NCBI GenBank assembly: GCA_028583605.1
Contig: CM053326.1
Location: 32,642,431-32,706,430, forward strand
Length of the DNA: 64,000 nt
Source of the DNA: Dastarcus helophoroides
Lineage: Eukaryota; Arthropoda; Insecta; Coleoptera; Bothrideridae
Direction: 5' to 3'
Shown one piece after another: positions 22,501 through 34,917 of this stretch. Made by a program: the position numbers and the translations under genes. Within the stretch, counting starts at the first letter, position 1, and the number at the start of each line of letters is the position of its first letter. Below the pieces are notes generated by a model. That model was not told the DNA's origin, did no database searches, and saw only the letters and a program-made list of their open reading frames with translations.

Positions 22501-24440
22501 GGAAGTTTTGACTTTTTTGAAAATTTCGGCTTCTTTTCCAAATTTCGACTTTTTCCAACCTTTTCGACTTATTTGAAGAATTTCAAAATGTTCAAAATAT
22601 TTTCTTTTTTTTTCAAAATTCTGACTGATAATTATGACTTAAAAATTTCGACCTTTCTTTAAAAATTTCAATTTTTTTGAAGTTTTGACTTTTTGGAAAA
22701 TTGGTCTCTTTCAAAATTTTGATTTTTTTTAGAAATTTAGACTTTGGAAATTTGACTTGAAAAATTTAACCTTTGGAAAATTTGTATTTCTGTCAAAATT
22801 TCCTCTTTTTGAAAATTTCGACTTTTCTTTCAAAAATTTTCACTAATTTTTTAGAAGCTCTACCATTTTGCAAAATTCTGACTTTTGGATAATTTTGACT
22901 TTTTCAGAATTTTGATCCTTTGAAAATTTACAATTTTTTTTGAAAATTTTAATAATAATTTTAATAATTTTAAAATTTTATTACATAATGTTTACTATTT
23001 TTCAAAATTTCGACTTTTTCAAAATTTCGACCTTTGAAAATTTCAAATTTTTTTCGAAATTTTTTACTTTTAAAATTTTACTACATACCTAATATTTACT
23101 ATTTTTCAAATTTTTTTCTAGCATTTTTGACTTATTTTGATATTTTTGACTTTTTGAAAATTTGACCTTTGAAAATTAAAATATTTTATTTGAAAATTTT
23201 GACTTTTAAAATTTTATTACATAATGTTTATTTTTTCAAAATTTCGACTTTTTCTGACCTATTTTGAGAATTTCAACTCTTTCAAAATTTTTGCTTTTTT
23301 TCAAAATTTTGAATTTTCAGAATTTAGTATACTTTTCTCTAAATTTTGACTGTTCTTGTAAATTTCGATTTTTTTAAATTCGAATTTTTATATTTGAATT
23401 CTTATAAAAACTTTGCCTTATTTCCAAACTTTTGCCTTTTTTTCAAAATTTCGTTTTTTCGAAACCTAGAGTTGGTAAAGATTTGTTTGAAAAATTCGAC
23501 CTTTTTGAACATTTTGCCTTCCTTTGAAATTTCCGCTTATTATCAAAAATTTCTACCTTTTTTATAAATTTTAGCATTTGTCAAAATTTTCATTTTTTTT
23601 TCCATCTGTAACACATTATTAAGAAATTTCAATTCTTTCAATGTTTCAACTTTTTTTAATTTTGACACAAAATTTCTACTTTTTTCCGAATTTTCAGTTT
23701 TTTTTGGAAATTTCTTTTGTTGTGTCAAAATTTTCACTTTCTTGAAGATTTGATTTTTTGAAAATTTCGGCTTCTTTTCAAAATTTCGATTTTTTTTCGA
23801 AATTCTTTGGAATTCGAACTTCTTTGACAAAATTGAACCCTTTTAATAATTTTGACCTTATTTAAAATTTGGAATTTTTTGTGAAAATTTCAGCTTTTGT
23901 CAAAATCATTTTGTTCAGAATAAACTTTTTCTGGAAGTTTTGATTTTTTTTTAAATTATAGCTTTTCAAAACTTTCTGTTTTTTTCTCAAATAAGACTTC
24001 TTTGGAAATTTGATTTTGCTTCTGGAAATTTCGACCTTTTTGACAATTTCTACATTTTTCAAAGTTTCGACTTATTTTTAGCATTTCCACTTTTTCAAAG
24101 TTACACTTTCTATCGGAATTTTAACTTTCTGAAAATTTCGGCTTAATTTCTGTACTTCTCAACATTTATATTTTTTTAATTTGAATTTAGAATTTCTTGC
24201 TTTTTTTAAAATTCTTTATTTGAAAATTTCGACATTTCAAAAATTGCGACTTTTTTTATATAATTATTTTTTTTCTCTTTTTTTTGAAATTTCTTCTTTT
24301 GGGTTACAATTTTTTCCTTTTTCATTTTTTTATTTAGATTAAATTTCGAAATCTATAATTTTAGATTTTTTTATAATTCCAACTTTAAACTCAATTTCCT
24401 GATTTTCTACTTAAGCTTTTGAGTTTAAACTTAAAGTTTG
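19561..24440. repeat. AAATTTCGACTTTTT low-complexity block, forward polarity
   Basis: The largest repeat block, nearly 5 kb, in forward polarity. A PLE terminal scrap (ATCTTTCTTTGTTTCAGGGGAC and following) lies at about 19984-20025. A tandem duplication of roughly 1.25-1.3 kb is embedded at about 21480-23800. The many short frames are Phe-, Lys- and Ile-rich translations of the repeat. Confidence 0.85.
21480..23800 (+). repeat. Higher-order tandem duplication inside the low-complexity block
   Basis: Two long copies share several rare landmarks in the same order. They are TTTGTATTT(G/C)(C/T)GTCAAAATTTC (about 21490 and 22780), ACTAATTTTTTA(A/G)AAGCTCTACC, the phrase AACCTAGAGTTGGTA (about 22192 and 23463), TTTCCGCTTATTATC, and CTTTTGTTGTGTCAAAATTTTC. 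The step is about 1.25-1.29 kb. Confidence 0.8.
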
Positions 24441-25457
24441 TTACATTTTCTTTTTTCAACCCTGAAATTGTAACCGAACGTTCGTTCGACTTGAAACTCA
24501 ACAAATCTGGAAACTGCGAATTGTCACCCATAATTTTAAATTCAATTTTAAAAGTTATTAGAATTTCGACTTAAATTCTAAATGTCCACTTATTTTTTCT
24601 TTAAAATCTAGTTTTCAATCGCAATAATTTTTTCTCTGGTTTGTTCAAAACTGTGATAATTCATGTGCCTCAGATCCTGAATAGATAAAGCCGAGTCAAA
24701 ATTTAAACTATCTTGTTGGTGATAAAATATGCCACATTTGGTTTTCAATTTCTAATTTACACATTTTTGCATCGTTTATTGATTTCAGCCATTTCACCAT
24801 AATTCGTTTCCTGCTCCTTCTTAAAATAAAAACTCTTTAGGAGAAAATAGTTTTTCTCAATATAAGGAGGAGGATTCCTGCTGGGTAAACGATAAAAAAA
24901 AACGCAATAAAAAAGTTCACACTCGGAAAATTTTTATAAGTTCAAATCCAATTAATGAGTTCCTTCTGTTTGTGATACTTAAACCTCGTAAATTCTGTAT
25001 GGGCGTAAAATCCTCGTTACAATAGCGACCGCAAAATATTCAGTTGCAAATTGTAATTTGAAATCAATTTGTAATTACATTTTACTCGGCTGGAACATAA
25101 AGAAATAGATTGACACAAAGTGTTAATGAACACCATGAATGCCGCTACATTTTAAACTTGCTATTTCGTTTTATTATCATGAAGATATCTACAGAAAGGG
25201 TCCAATCTACAAATTAAATCTTGAATATTTCACGTTTGATTAAATAATTAACATTTCCGCTTTCTAATTTAAAAATGTTAATGAGTAGAGACAACTCTGA
25301 TGGAATTTCAAAGTTTTAATTGCATCAGTTTCGCATTGAGTAAACAATCAGCCTGTTTTACGTAAATAATGAATAACTAAGTGAGTTGATTGCTTGATAT
25401 TTGATGTTTTCAACGAAGAAGTGTCGGAAATATAATCTATGTATTTTAAATTCGCAG
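24441..25457 (+). other. RBM42: Probable RBM42 intron, non-repetitive part
   Basis: This sequence of ordinary complexity runs up to the splice acceptor TTCGCAG at 25451-25457. I searched it by eye for the RRM exon that should precede the terminal exon and did not find one. Confidence 0.5.
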
Positions 25458-25591
25458 GACGTTACGTAGGAAGTCGACCAATTAAGCTGAGGAAAAGCAA
25501 CTGGAAAAATAGATGCATCGACGTCGTGAAGAAAAAAGAAAAAGAAAGAGCAGCCTTAATTAGTATGCTTACATCTGGCCCAGGACGATAA
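25458..25591 (+). CDS. RBM42: RBM42 (RNA-binding protein 42), terminal coding exon
   Basis: The exon begins after a GCAG acceptor; its first two bases (GA) complete a split Gly codon. It then encodes RYVGSRPIKLRKSNW, a basic stretch (VVKKKEKERAAL) and a short tail ending SGPGR, stopping at TAA 25589-25591. RYVGSRPIKLRKS is the very conserved end of the RRM of RBM42, where the domain finishes at the protein's C-terminus. RBM42 is a nuclear RNA-binding protein linked to splicing and hnRNP K. An AATAAA follows at 25857. No earlier exon is seen in the window, so the preceding intron is probably longer than 25 kb and packed with repeats. A retrocopy is unlikely because the reading frame opens exactly at a splice acceptor. 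Confidence 0.85.
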
Positions 25592-25856
25592 ACTAGAGAA
25601 TTAAATCTACCTGAGATATCATTTAGATTATTCTTTGTGTATATAAAATAAGTAAATTATTTAGTCAATTTGTTTCTGTTTGAGATGCAATGTAAATATC
25701 CTGATTAGACATAGCTTAATATTAAGTTTCATTTGTCATGAGTTCCCTTACAATGTATTCATAATTTTTGTATGTAACAAGAACATTGCAGATCTTGATG
25801 CTTCTTTCTAATCTTAAGCGAAACGTGTTATAATTCGAATGTAGCCAATTGGTTGG

Positions 25857-25862
25857 AATAAA
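25857..25862 (+). terminator. Candidate poly(A) signal for RBM42
   Basis: AATAAA lies 266 bp downstream of the RBM42 stop codon, in ordinary-complexity sequence. Confidence 0.5.
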
Positions 25863-26189
25863 TAGAAAGAAATACATTAAGAAGTTTAGGTTTCTGTCAC
25901 TCCCGTATGTACTTTATTTATAAAGCGTAAAAAAAGTTATAAAAGTGATTTAAAACCTATTCAATAACTCTTTATTGATCGTTATAATTTGATGCTTTTT
26001 CAAGGCAGACATGAAAACCTTAAAAGAGCCCTAAAATATGAAGGGAAGCTTATCTTGGTGTGGCCTAATAATAACTAATGTTTAGGCAAGGAAATCATTA
26101 GGGAAACATATCGTTCATTTATTGCATAGAATACTTTTGATGATGATGATGAATACTATTTGTGAACGAAACTGTCATATGAATATGAA
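25863..26189. other. Intergenic DNA
   Basis: No open frame or repeat of note, apart from a small (GAT)n-like run near 26140. Confidence 0.5.
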
Positions 26190-28480
26190 TTTGGGAAAAG
26201 TTAAAATTTTGAAAATTGTAACTTTTTTGAAAATTTCAACTTTTAAATTTTAAGTTTTCTTAAAATTTAATTTTTTTTTCAAATATTTAACCTTTTCGGA
26301 AAATGTCAACTTTTTTCAAATTTGGACTTTTTAAACAATTGATTTTTTTTGAAATTTGACTTTTTTGAAAATTTTGATTTTTAACCTTTCGACTTTTGTT
26401 CCAAATTTTGATTTTTTGAAACTGCCCACTTTTTGAAAGTTTAGTATTTTTGAAGAAAATTTGACTTTTTGTTAATTTGGACTTTTTTGAAAATTTAACT
26501 TTTCTTAAAATTTCAAAACTTCTAAAACCTAAATTTTCTGATAAAAGTAAAAATGTGAAGAGAAAAGTAAAACCGTTAGTTTAAATCTGAAATGTTGAGA
26601 GAAAGTTGAGGAAAATTGAAAATTGAATTTTATTGGAAATTTCATCTTTTTACAATTTTTTATAAAAGACTGAAGTTTTGAAGTATGTTTGTGTGAATCA
26701 GGTTGAAGAAAAAACAGTTTAAGAATTAAGCTTCCAAGGTCTAGAAATTTGGATATTAAAAACAAAATTTCAAAAAAGTAGACAAAAAGTCCAGAAAATG
26801 TGAAAGCTCGAAATTTTCTTAGTTTAAGTTTTAGAAAGACTGTTAATTTCTAAGTTTAAACTGAAAACTTTCAGTACATTAAAATTTATATAAAAAACGT
26901 TTGACTTTTCTCGAAATTTTGACTTATTTGAAATCTGCATCTGTTTTGAATATTTCGATTTTTTTTAATTATCAGTTTTTCAATTTTAGTTCTTTTTAGA
27001 GAATTCAATTTTTTGAAAGTTTTTATAAAAAAATTCGAATTTTGAATTTTGTTTTTAATTTGACATAACATAAGTTTCGATCCACATTGAGAATTTCAAC
27101 ATTTTAAAATTTCTCCTTTTTTTAAAATGTTCACTTTTTTAGATTTTTACTTTTTCTGAAATCATTTTAATTTGAAAACTTCGACTGTCTAAATTTCGAG
27201 TTAAAATTCCGACTTTCATCAAAATTCAAACTTAAAATTTTTTTCTAAATTTTGAATTTTTCTAGAAATACTGACTTTTATAGATCTTGATTTTTTCGAA
27301 GTTTTTTTTTCGAAAATAGCGATTTTATTGAAAATTTTGACTTTTAAGGTGTCGTTTTTTTTAATTTCTACTTTTCACAACTTGGCCCTTTCTGAAAATG
27401 TCGATTTTTTTCAATTTTTTTTATACCTCTATTCGAAATTTCTACTTTTTTGAAAACGACTGTTTTCTTTACAAAAATTGGCTTCTTTAAAAATTTTAAT
27501 TTTTTAAATTTTCTTTTTTTAAATTCGATTTTCGGAGAGAAATCGATATTTTGAAAACATATTTTTTGAAAAGTTTTACTTTTTGTTAATTTTCCTTTGC
27601 AAAGACTTTTCAATTTGTAAAAAATTTGGACTATTTTGAAAATTTTAACTAGTTTCTGACCTTTTATTTTTGAAAAATTCGTTTCTCTTTAATTACGACT
27701 TTTCTTAAAATTGCAACTTTCAAAATTTCAACTTTTTTCAAGCTTCTGACTTTTTTCTGAAAATTTCGGTTTTCAAAATGTCCCCTTTTTGGCAAATTCT
27801 GACCTTTTGAAAATTTATCAGAGTTGAAATTTTGGAAGTCGAAACTCTGAGAAAAAGTCAAAATTTGGAGTTTTTCCAGAAATTTGAAATGGTTTTTTAG
27901 ATGTCGACTTTTTTTGATAAATTCTTTAAATTTTGACTTTAAAAATTTGAAAAAACTTGACATCTTGAAAATCGTAACTTTTTTGAAAATTTCGACCTTT
28001 AAATTTCAGTTTTTCCAAAAATTTAAATTTTTTTCAAATTTTCAACTTTCTGAAAATTTCAACTTTTTTCAAATTTAGACTTTTTCAAAATTTCGCCTTT
28101 TTTGAAAACTTTCCTTTTTTTAAATTTTGACTTTTTTGAAAATTCTGATTTTTATCCTCTCGACTTTTGTGCCAAATTTTGACTTTTTGAAAATGTCCAC
28201 TTTTTTCAAAGTGTAGTATTTTTCAAGAAAATTTAACTGTTTTTGTAAATTTGGACTTTTCTGAAAATTCAAATTTGTTAAAATTTCAAAACTTCTAAAA
28301 ACCCAAATTTCGTGATAAAAGTAAAAATGTGATGAGAAAAGTAAAACCCTTAGTTTAAATCTGAAATGTCGAGAAAAAGTTGAGATTTCAAAAATAAATA
28401 CAGCGAAATGTATAATTTTATTCGAAATCTCATCTTTTTAGAAATTTTCAAATTTTGCTAAAAGACTGAAGTTTTAAGAA
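26190..28480. repeat. Low-complexity block with a duplicated ~0.5-kb segment
   Basis: Forward-polarity TTTTGAAAATTTCGAC repeats. Two segments, about 26200-26680 and 27965-28475 (step about 1.78 kb), share ordered landmarks: a TCGACTTTTGT(T/G)CCAAATTTTGA stretch, TCAAAACTTCTAAAA, AAAAGTAAAAATGTGA(A/T)GAG, TTAGTTTAAATCTGAAATGT and AAAAGACTGAAGTTTT. No gene. Confidence 0.8.
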
Positions 28481-29986
28481 TAATGGTTATAATCAAAGTG
28501 GTTTCTAGGTTATGATTTAGAAATATGCAAAAGAGATCACTCACTGGAGTGATACTCTACATGTCCTCTAATTTTTGGCCACATACCAAACGCTTATTGT
28601 GCACTCGGAAGATTGCAGATCTGACTAGGAGTAAAAAAATGTCGCGGTACAAATGTTGCATTTCCATATTCTTGAACTTAATATGAAAATAATTCTATCT
28701 ATTTTATATTTTTGGTTTTTTTAATTAATCAGTCTGACAAAAAGTAAAATCGCACTTTTCAGAAATAAATGATGTAAAAAGTGCATGTCTCTTAGAAACT
28801 AAGACAGAAAACTTAAAAGATTAAATAATAACTTCGTCGAAATTTTAAAGGAATTTTAATTTTCTTTTGAAATTTCAACGCTAATTCCGAAATATTGAGT
28901 CGAGATATTGAGTTTTTTTACTGACCTTTTCGTGATTTTTCTTTTATGATTTCTTGGATTTTTTTTTATTTCGATTTTTACCTCATAATTCCCAATTGAC
29001 TTTTTATATTTTTACTTTTGCAAGAAAATATCGATTTGAAAGGTTATCTTACAAACTTAAAATTTTGACTTTTTCTAAAAATTTGGGCTTTATTGTTGTA
29101 ACTTAGAATTTTTTCTCATAATGCCAAGTCTGCACTTTCAATAGTTTTTTTTAACACTTCAAATGTAATTATGAATTTCTTGTTACAATTTTAATATAAA
29201 TATTTCGAAATTATTTCAAAATTTTAGTTTCAAGCTCAAAAATTTTGAGTTTCTTCTATTTAGTTTTTTTTCCTTATTTTTTAGTTTCGACTTTTTAGAC
29301 TAAACATTTCCAAATTTTTATTTTTGCCAGCATTTCAATTTTTGGAACATCGCTTTTTCTCCCCGGAAATTTAGCATAGTTTTTGATATAAATATCAAAC
29401 TTCTTTTGTAAAATTTAGTTTTTTATTGAAATCAGGGGAGATAACATGAAAATGAATGAATATTTTCTAGTAGTTTTCGTTATCCTCAAACTTATTTTGT
29501 GTAAGTGGTTTACTTAAAAAAGCCTTTCGAATGAGGTATCGCTCAACTCCCTTTCTATTTAAGATTTTAGGGGTTGTCTCCGCCTCGGCCCAAGGGTAGA
29601 TGTAATTTAAATGAAAGTCTGCAGAAAAGTTGTACTCTTTGAAAATAAAATTGACGTGTTTTTGCCCAATTCTACATTTCATAACACAACTAAAATGTGG
29701 TACGTTTTCAAATTGACACAGTGTATCGTTATTGTCCTTTGGGACCTGAGCCCCTTCAGAAAAAAATTCTTTCTATGGTTGACGTCGTGCTTCATCAGAA
29801 AAAATAGTGCCGGGCGGCCAAATTCCAAGGCGAATGAACATTAGCAGCTGCTCTGAATCTCACGTTAATCTGTTAAAAATCTGAAACCTCTATGGTTAAG
29901 ATACATTACAGCAAAAGTGGGCTTATATTAAAGTTGACATTTCGCGTAAAGTAACTGTTTATTAGCAGCATTCAAACTATCTCTAA
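28481..29986. other. Intergenic DNA upstream of RSPH1
   Basis: 28.5-28.8 kb is unique. 28.8-29.45 kb is weakly TTCGAC-like. 29.46-29.85 kb is unique with overlapping opposite-strand frames (29467-29682 -, 29611-29844 +) of unclear meaning; a mariner-like LSP..FFLW hint in the + frame is too weak to call. The last 100 bp should include the RSPH1 promoter and 5' UTR, but I see no clear TATA box. Confidence 0.4.
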
Positions 29987-31860
29987 ATGTCGGACGAAGA
30001 CGAGGAGGAAAAAGAAGGAGAGGGAGGAGAAGGAAAGGATATATATCCATATGGGGTAAAATATTTTATACGTTCAGTTTTAAATGTTCTGAAATCTACT
30101 TTCAAAATTAGGAATATGAAGGAGGAAGAGATTCAAATCTTGATCGACATGGTTTTGGAAGTGCTCTTCTACCCACTGGAGATGTTTATGAAGGGTGGTA
30201 CATTCGTGGCAAACGTGATGGTCTTGGTATGTACGTGTTCAAAAACGGCGCTAGGTATATAGGAGAGTGGAGGAAAGGTATGAAGCATGGTCAAGGAACA
30301 TTCTGGTATCCCGACGGAACAAAATACGTCGGCCATTGGAGAAAAGACAACAAACATGGAAGTGGAACTTATTATTATGCAAACGGCGATACCTATGAGG
30401 GCAGCTGGTTTAAAAACCAACGTTTTGGTTTAGGTACATACATTTACAAATCCGTGGGCGTCGTTTATTACGGTAAGGTCATTTGTTGTTGAAATATTTA
30501 AATCGAAACTGTTGGCAATATCTAGGCATTTGGAAATATGGCATAATGGATGGCCCAGGTGTACTCAAATACGCATCGTACAGGTATCATGGAAGATTTG
30601 AAAAAAATCTTCCAAAAGGACCTGGATGTTTTGTTTTCGATGGACGTTACATGCAGCATGGTTTTTATGTTAATATGCGCGATCCGGCATTTGATTATGT
30701 TGGTGCGCAGGAATTAGAGTTAGAAAAGAATGAAGACGGTAATTTTTTTCTATACATCATCGATGCGGTTCTCTCATCGCCTAAGGCAAAAGTTGGGGAT
30801 TTTGATTTTTTGATGTATAATTTAACTGAATTTGAAAATAATTTTGTGCCAACGGTGGCGAACTTTTCGCTTGTAGGCTCCTTTATACTTATAGTCCTTT
30901 CGCGCGATCTAGTCATGACGCGACAATCGCGCGTTCTAAGTGAAACGCAAAGAACGTGGTGTTCCAGAAGTTTGTCATTAGGTATGCAACTTTCCATCTC
31001 CGTACGATCTTTTACCTCTAGTCAATCTTACACGATTTTAACGCAAGCTTATCCTGTGACAATTTTGCATTTAGACTGATATTTTTTCGCGCACAGTTCG
31101 AACGGCGCCCGCCAAACACACTAGAAAGAATGTAAGAGTAAAGGTCCCTAATGTATAATAGCCCTTAAGCGAGATATCGGACCCAAATCATAAATGTATG
31201 GTTTTTTTGCTCCCCTGAAATTCTGACTTTAGTGGTGTTGTTAACAGTTATAAAATAAATAATATCGCAAGATATCACTAATAGATACAATTGTTACATT
31301 GTATTGCTAAGATCCAATGCTAAAATGTTTAGCAATTTGACGACCTTTATTTACTCTAAATGTTTTCTTGGTCCCTTGACGTTCGTTGTCAGTGGACATT
31401 ACCGTACTTTAAGTTAATTCTGCTTGTGGTAAAAAATTAGTAACTAAAAATGTTAAATTATTATTGTTCGTATAAACTTGCTGGACTCGCATAATCTACT
31501 TGGGTTGGGCGATGTGAGAATTTCAACGGCGAAATATTGCAACTTCCAACTACATTTTCATCCGTATGTCTTCAAGTTCCTGTAGTGGTACCTGAGATCA
31601 GAGGAAATCCCCCAGGAATAGTCCCAATTTGGAGAGCAAGGCATATTACCGAATTTAAGGAAGAGTTGCTCCCTCCGGAACCAGTTGAAATATTACCAAA
31701 AGATTCTGAAGACACTATGATCGATATTATTGATTATTTGCAAAAGCAATATGGTGAACGGGGTGCTCTTGGAGCAGAGGCAGATGAGGAACACATGCAA
31801 ACGACGTCTCCGGTACCTTATGACCTTGTCTTGCCCGAACCTGCTGATCAAGCCGATTGA
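29987..31860 (+). CDS. RSPH1: Radial spoke head protein 1 (MORN-repeat protein)
   Basis: Four exons: 29987-30055, 30112-30472, 30526-30738 and 31577-31860. GT-AG introns are 56, 53 and 838 bp. The joined frame is 308 aa, close to human RSPH1 (309 aa). The start is the first ATG, giving an acidic N-terminus ([16 protein letters not shown]). About seven MORN repeats follow from residue 24 (YEGG.., [79 protein letters not shown]). The last exon carries [12 protein letters not shown], the conserved post-MORN box, and an acidic tail. RSPH1 sits in the radial spoke head of motile 9+2 axonemes; in an insect this implies a sperm-flagellum role. A downstream poly(A) signal is at 31919. Confidence 0.95.
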
Positions 31861-31918
31861 AAGATTTTTAATTAGTAGTTTATAATTGATTCTATGCTGT
31901 TGTTGTTGAAATTAGAAC

Positions 31919-31924
31919 AATAAA
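31919..31924 (+). terminator. Poly(A) signal for RSPH1
   Basis: AATAAA lies 59 bp after the RSPH1 stop codon. Confidence 0.75.
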
Positions 31925-32980
31925 ATTCCATAAGCATTGACGACCTAAGCTCTCGTATGTTTTTTCCGAAAGTTATAGTGACGTGCAATGCCATTTGAGA
32001 CAGGGTAGGCAAATAGATATCCGATGATTCCGATATAGACAAAAGTAAACATTGGAGTAAATGTAACGTAGCAAAAATTATCGTCTACTTACAGAGCAAA
32101 AAATCGTTACAAGAATCCTAATCGCACGTTTGAAAGTGGAACTAAACTTCATGAATTATTAAACTTTTCAGTCCACGCATTTTTTTCTTTTGAAAATAAT
32201 AATCTATTTGTAATTGTCATAGATTTTTTTACTAAAATATCCAAACACAAGTTTAAGTGAAGGAATCAGACATCCTGTCGCGATAATTTCGTGTTTATTT
32301 TAAAAGGATTTGAACACCAATGAAAGTTTTTAAGCCACAATGATCGTGTTTTCACTGCATTTTCGTACCGTCACTTACAGTCCTATAAACAGTAACAGAA
32401 CAGTTCAACACTATGTATACATTAAATGTGTTGAATAAAACTTTTTATAAAATAAAACGAATGAATTTGGTTTGAACTAAATACACACTACAAAACACAC
32501 ACGGAACAGTGGACGATTACAAAACTAACAAATTGCATTATAAGTTAATATCTAGGGGATTTCCCGAAATGGAAATTTCTAATGTAATGTAAGTCCCCTG
32601 CAAGGAAAGGTGTCGCTACCATATACACATTAGCACGTAAAAGGTGCTGCCTTTACTTCTCCAAATAAGCGCAATGGTATTGTTGTTATCTACCTATGAG
32701 TTTGGCTTATGGGCCACCTATATAGGAATATTGTGATGGAGTGTGACTGTTCAGTGGAATATTACCGTATTCTTGTTAACTTTGCAATAACTTTGAATTC
32801 ATTTTAAAGGTTTGTACCTTTTTTTAATGGTCGAACAGGAAAGCAAAGTATTAATAAAAAGAAATACTATGTCTGCAGAAAAGTAGTAGGTGTGCATTTA
32901 TTTTTTCTTTTCTAATTTTGCTAGGGTAGGGAATGCTTTTTTGCCTTCATTGTATGCTTGCCACTGCGAAAGTTAAATTA
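31925..32980. other. Intergenic DNA
   Basis: Ordinary-complexity, AT-rich sequence. I see no exon, repeat or RNA gene. Confidence 0.55.
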
Positions 32981-34917
32981 GAAATTCACAATTTCCACAC
33001 AAATTTCCTATTCTTGAAATTTGGACCTTGCCTCAAAATTTCTTTTCTTTTCCTAAAATTTCGAGTTTAAAATAAAAATTGTATGCTCTGTTGTACATCT
33101 GGATCAAAGCAGTTCCGTTTTTTTTTCATTGAAGCTAGAGAAACAACTTTCCTTACAATTTCTTTTCAAATTCACATTTTTCTGAAAATGTCAACATTTT
33201 TCAAAAAAATCCAAACTTACTTCTTTCCTTAAGCTTCAATTTTTACTTTCATAATCTCATATTCCTGTTTTTAAAGTAATTAGTCAAAATTTCGATTTTT
33301 CTTGAATTTTTTTCTTCAAATTTCACTTTATTAATATTACATTTTTTTCTCGAAATCCCAAATTTAAATTCTAATGACTTCCTAAAACTTCTCAAAATTT
33401 CGGGATTCGAGTTTTTCCTAAAAATATCCGCTCAAATCTGGCAATTTCAAATGTTTTCCAAAAATTTGGAATTTCAGTCAAAATTTCAAGAAAAAAACTT
33501 CCAATTTTTCCATGGAAAATTTGCGTTTAAAAATTGAAATTACATTTTTTTCCTTTTACTCTTAAAATTTACATTTACATTAAAAATTTCGAATTTTTGC
33601 TAATAATGTTAGCAAAAATTATATTACAAATGCAAAAGTTCTAGATTCAATTTGGAAATTTATTTTCTTTTTTATTTTGAATTGTAATTTAAAATTTCGA
33701 AAGGATATTCAAGTTTCAAGAAAAAAAGTCAACATTTTTCGAAAAAGTCTAAATTTTGAGGAAAAACAAACTAAATTTATGAATAACAATTATTTTTCAA
33801 AGTTTCGACTTTAATGTCATAATTTCGAGTACTGCAATTTTGATCTTTCGATCAAAAAGTCGAATATTAGAATTTTTACCAAAGCTTCAAGTTTAAACTT
33901 ACAATTTCTTTAATTTCGAGTTTCAACCTGTGAATTCGAGCAAAAGGGTTAGGTTAAATTATTATAATACTTGCTAGAAAAAAGATAAATTTTAGAAAAA
34001 CAATATATAAGAAGTTTAAATTTGGAATTTTAAGAGAATAAAGTTAAATTATCCAAAAAATCTAAATCCGTTAACAAAAACTTTCTGAAAAATTTTGCTT
34101 TTTCTGGAAATTTTGAAGTTTTCAGCAACATTTCCAGAAAAATATGAATATTTGGATTTACGATTATTAATTCTACATTAAGGTAGACATTTTGGGAACT
34201 CTAGTAAATAAATTTGAAGTTCTTTTTTTTTTAAATTTTGAGTGTCATTCTTAATTCAAAACTTGAAATTTTCATCTTTAAATTTGGTCTTTTTACTCCA
34301 AAGTTTTACAAAATAAAGTCAAAAGAGTAACCTTTTTATGAAAATTCCGATTTATTTTTTTACAAAATTACAGTTTTTCTTGAATTTTGAGCTCAAAATG
34401 AAACCCAGAATTTATAGTTTCAGCTTGAAATTTTTAAACTCCAAAAATACAGAATCTTTCTTTCAAAATTTAACAATGATCAGAGTAGTTACTTGTTGTA
34501 ATATTAAAGAAAGAAAGAAACTTCCTAAATTGTTAGAAAATAAATTTTTGATTCAAATAAAAACTTTTAAAAAACCAAAATATGAGGCACCCGAAATTGA
34601 ATCGAAAATCAGAAAAAACGCTATTTTTGTCGGAACGAATACCGGAACGGAACCGACATAATTTTTTTCCGGAAGGAAAAAATAGGAGTTTGAATCCCTC
34701 CTTTTTTCTTAAACTTCGCCAATTTGGACTTTTTTTATTTTATTACAAACTTTCGATTTTAATTTTTAAATCTCGATTAAAGTTTAAATTTTGAATTTAA
34801 AATGCACATTTTATAAACAACATCAAAAATATTTTATAAATATTTTTTTAAGTTTAAGACGCAATAAATTTTTGATAAAAAAATTGAAACTTTTTGGAAA
34901 AGGCAAAAGTGGAAGTT
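32981..34917. repeat. Low-complexity block
   Basis: Degenerate AAATTTC-rich sequence of mixed polarity. The frame at 34338-34661 is Lys/Phe-rich and crosses this block. Its tail near a GTCGGAACGAATACCGGAAC patch (34629) looks like a transposon scrap, not a gene. Confidence 0.75.

Noticed and set aside
23543..24062. Lys-rich - frames
   Set aside because: Direct translations of the TTTTTCGAAATTT repeats.
29611..29844. Possible mariner-like transposase end (LSP..FFLW)
   Set aside because: Only a few residues agree with the WPPRSPDLSPLDFFLW signature and no inverted ends were found.
30739..31576. Read-through frame beyond RSPH1 exon 3 and the antisense 100-codon frame
   Set aside because: A proper donor at 30739 and a phase-matched acceptor before 31577 join the conserved [10 protein letters not shown] box, so this is intron.
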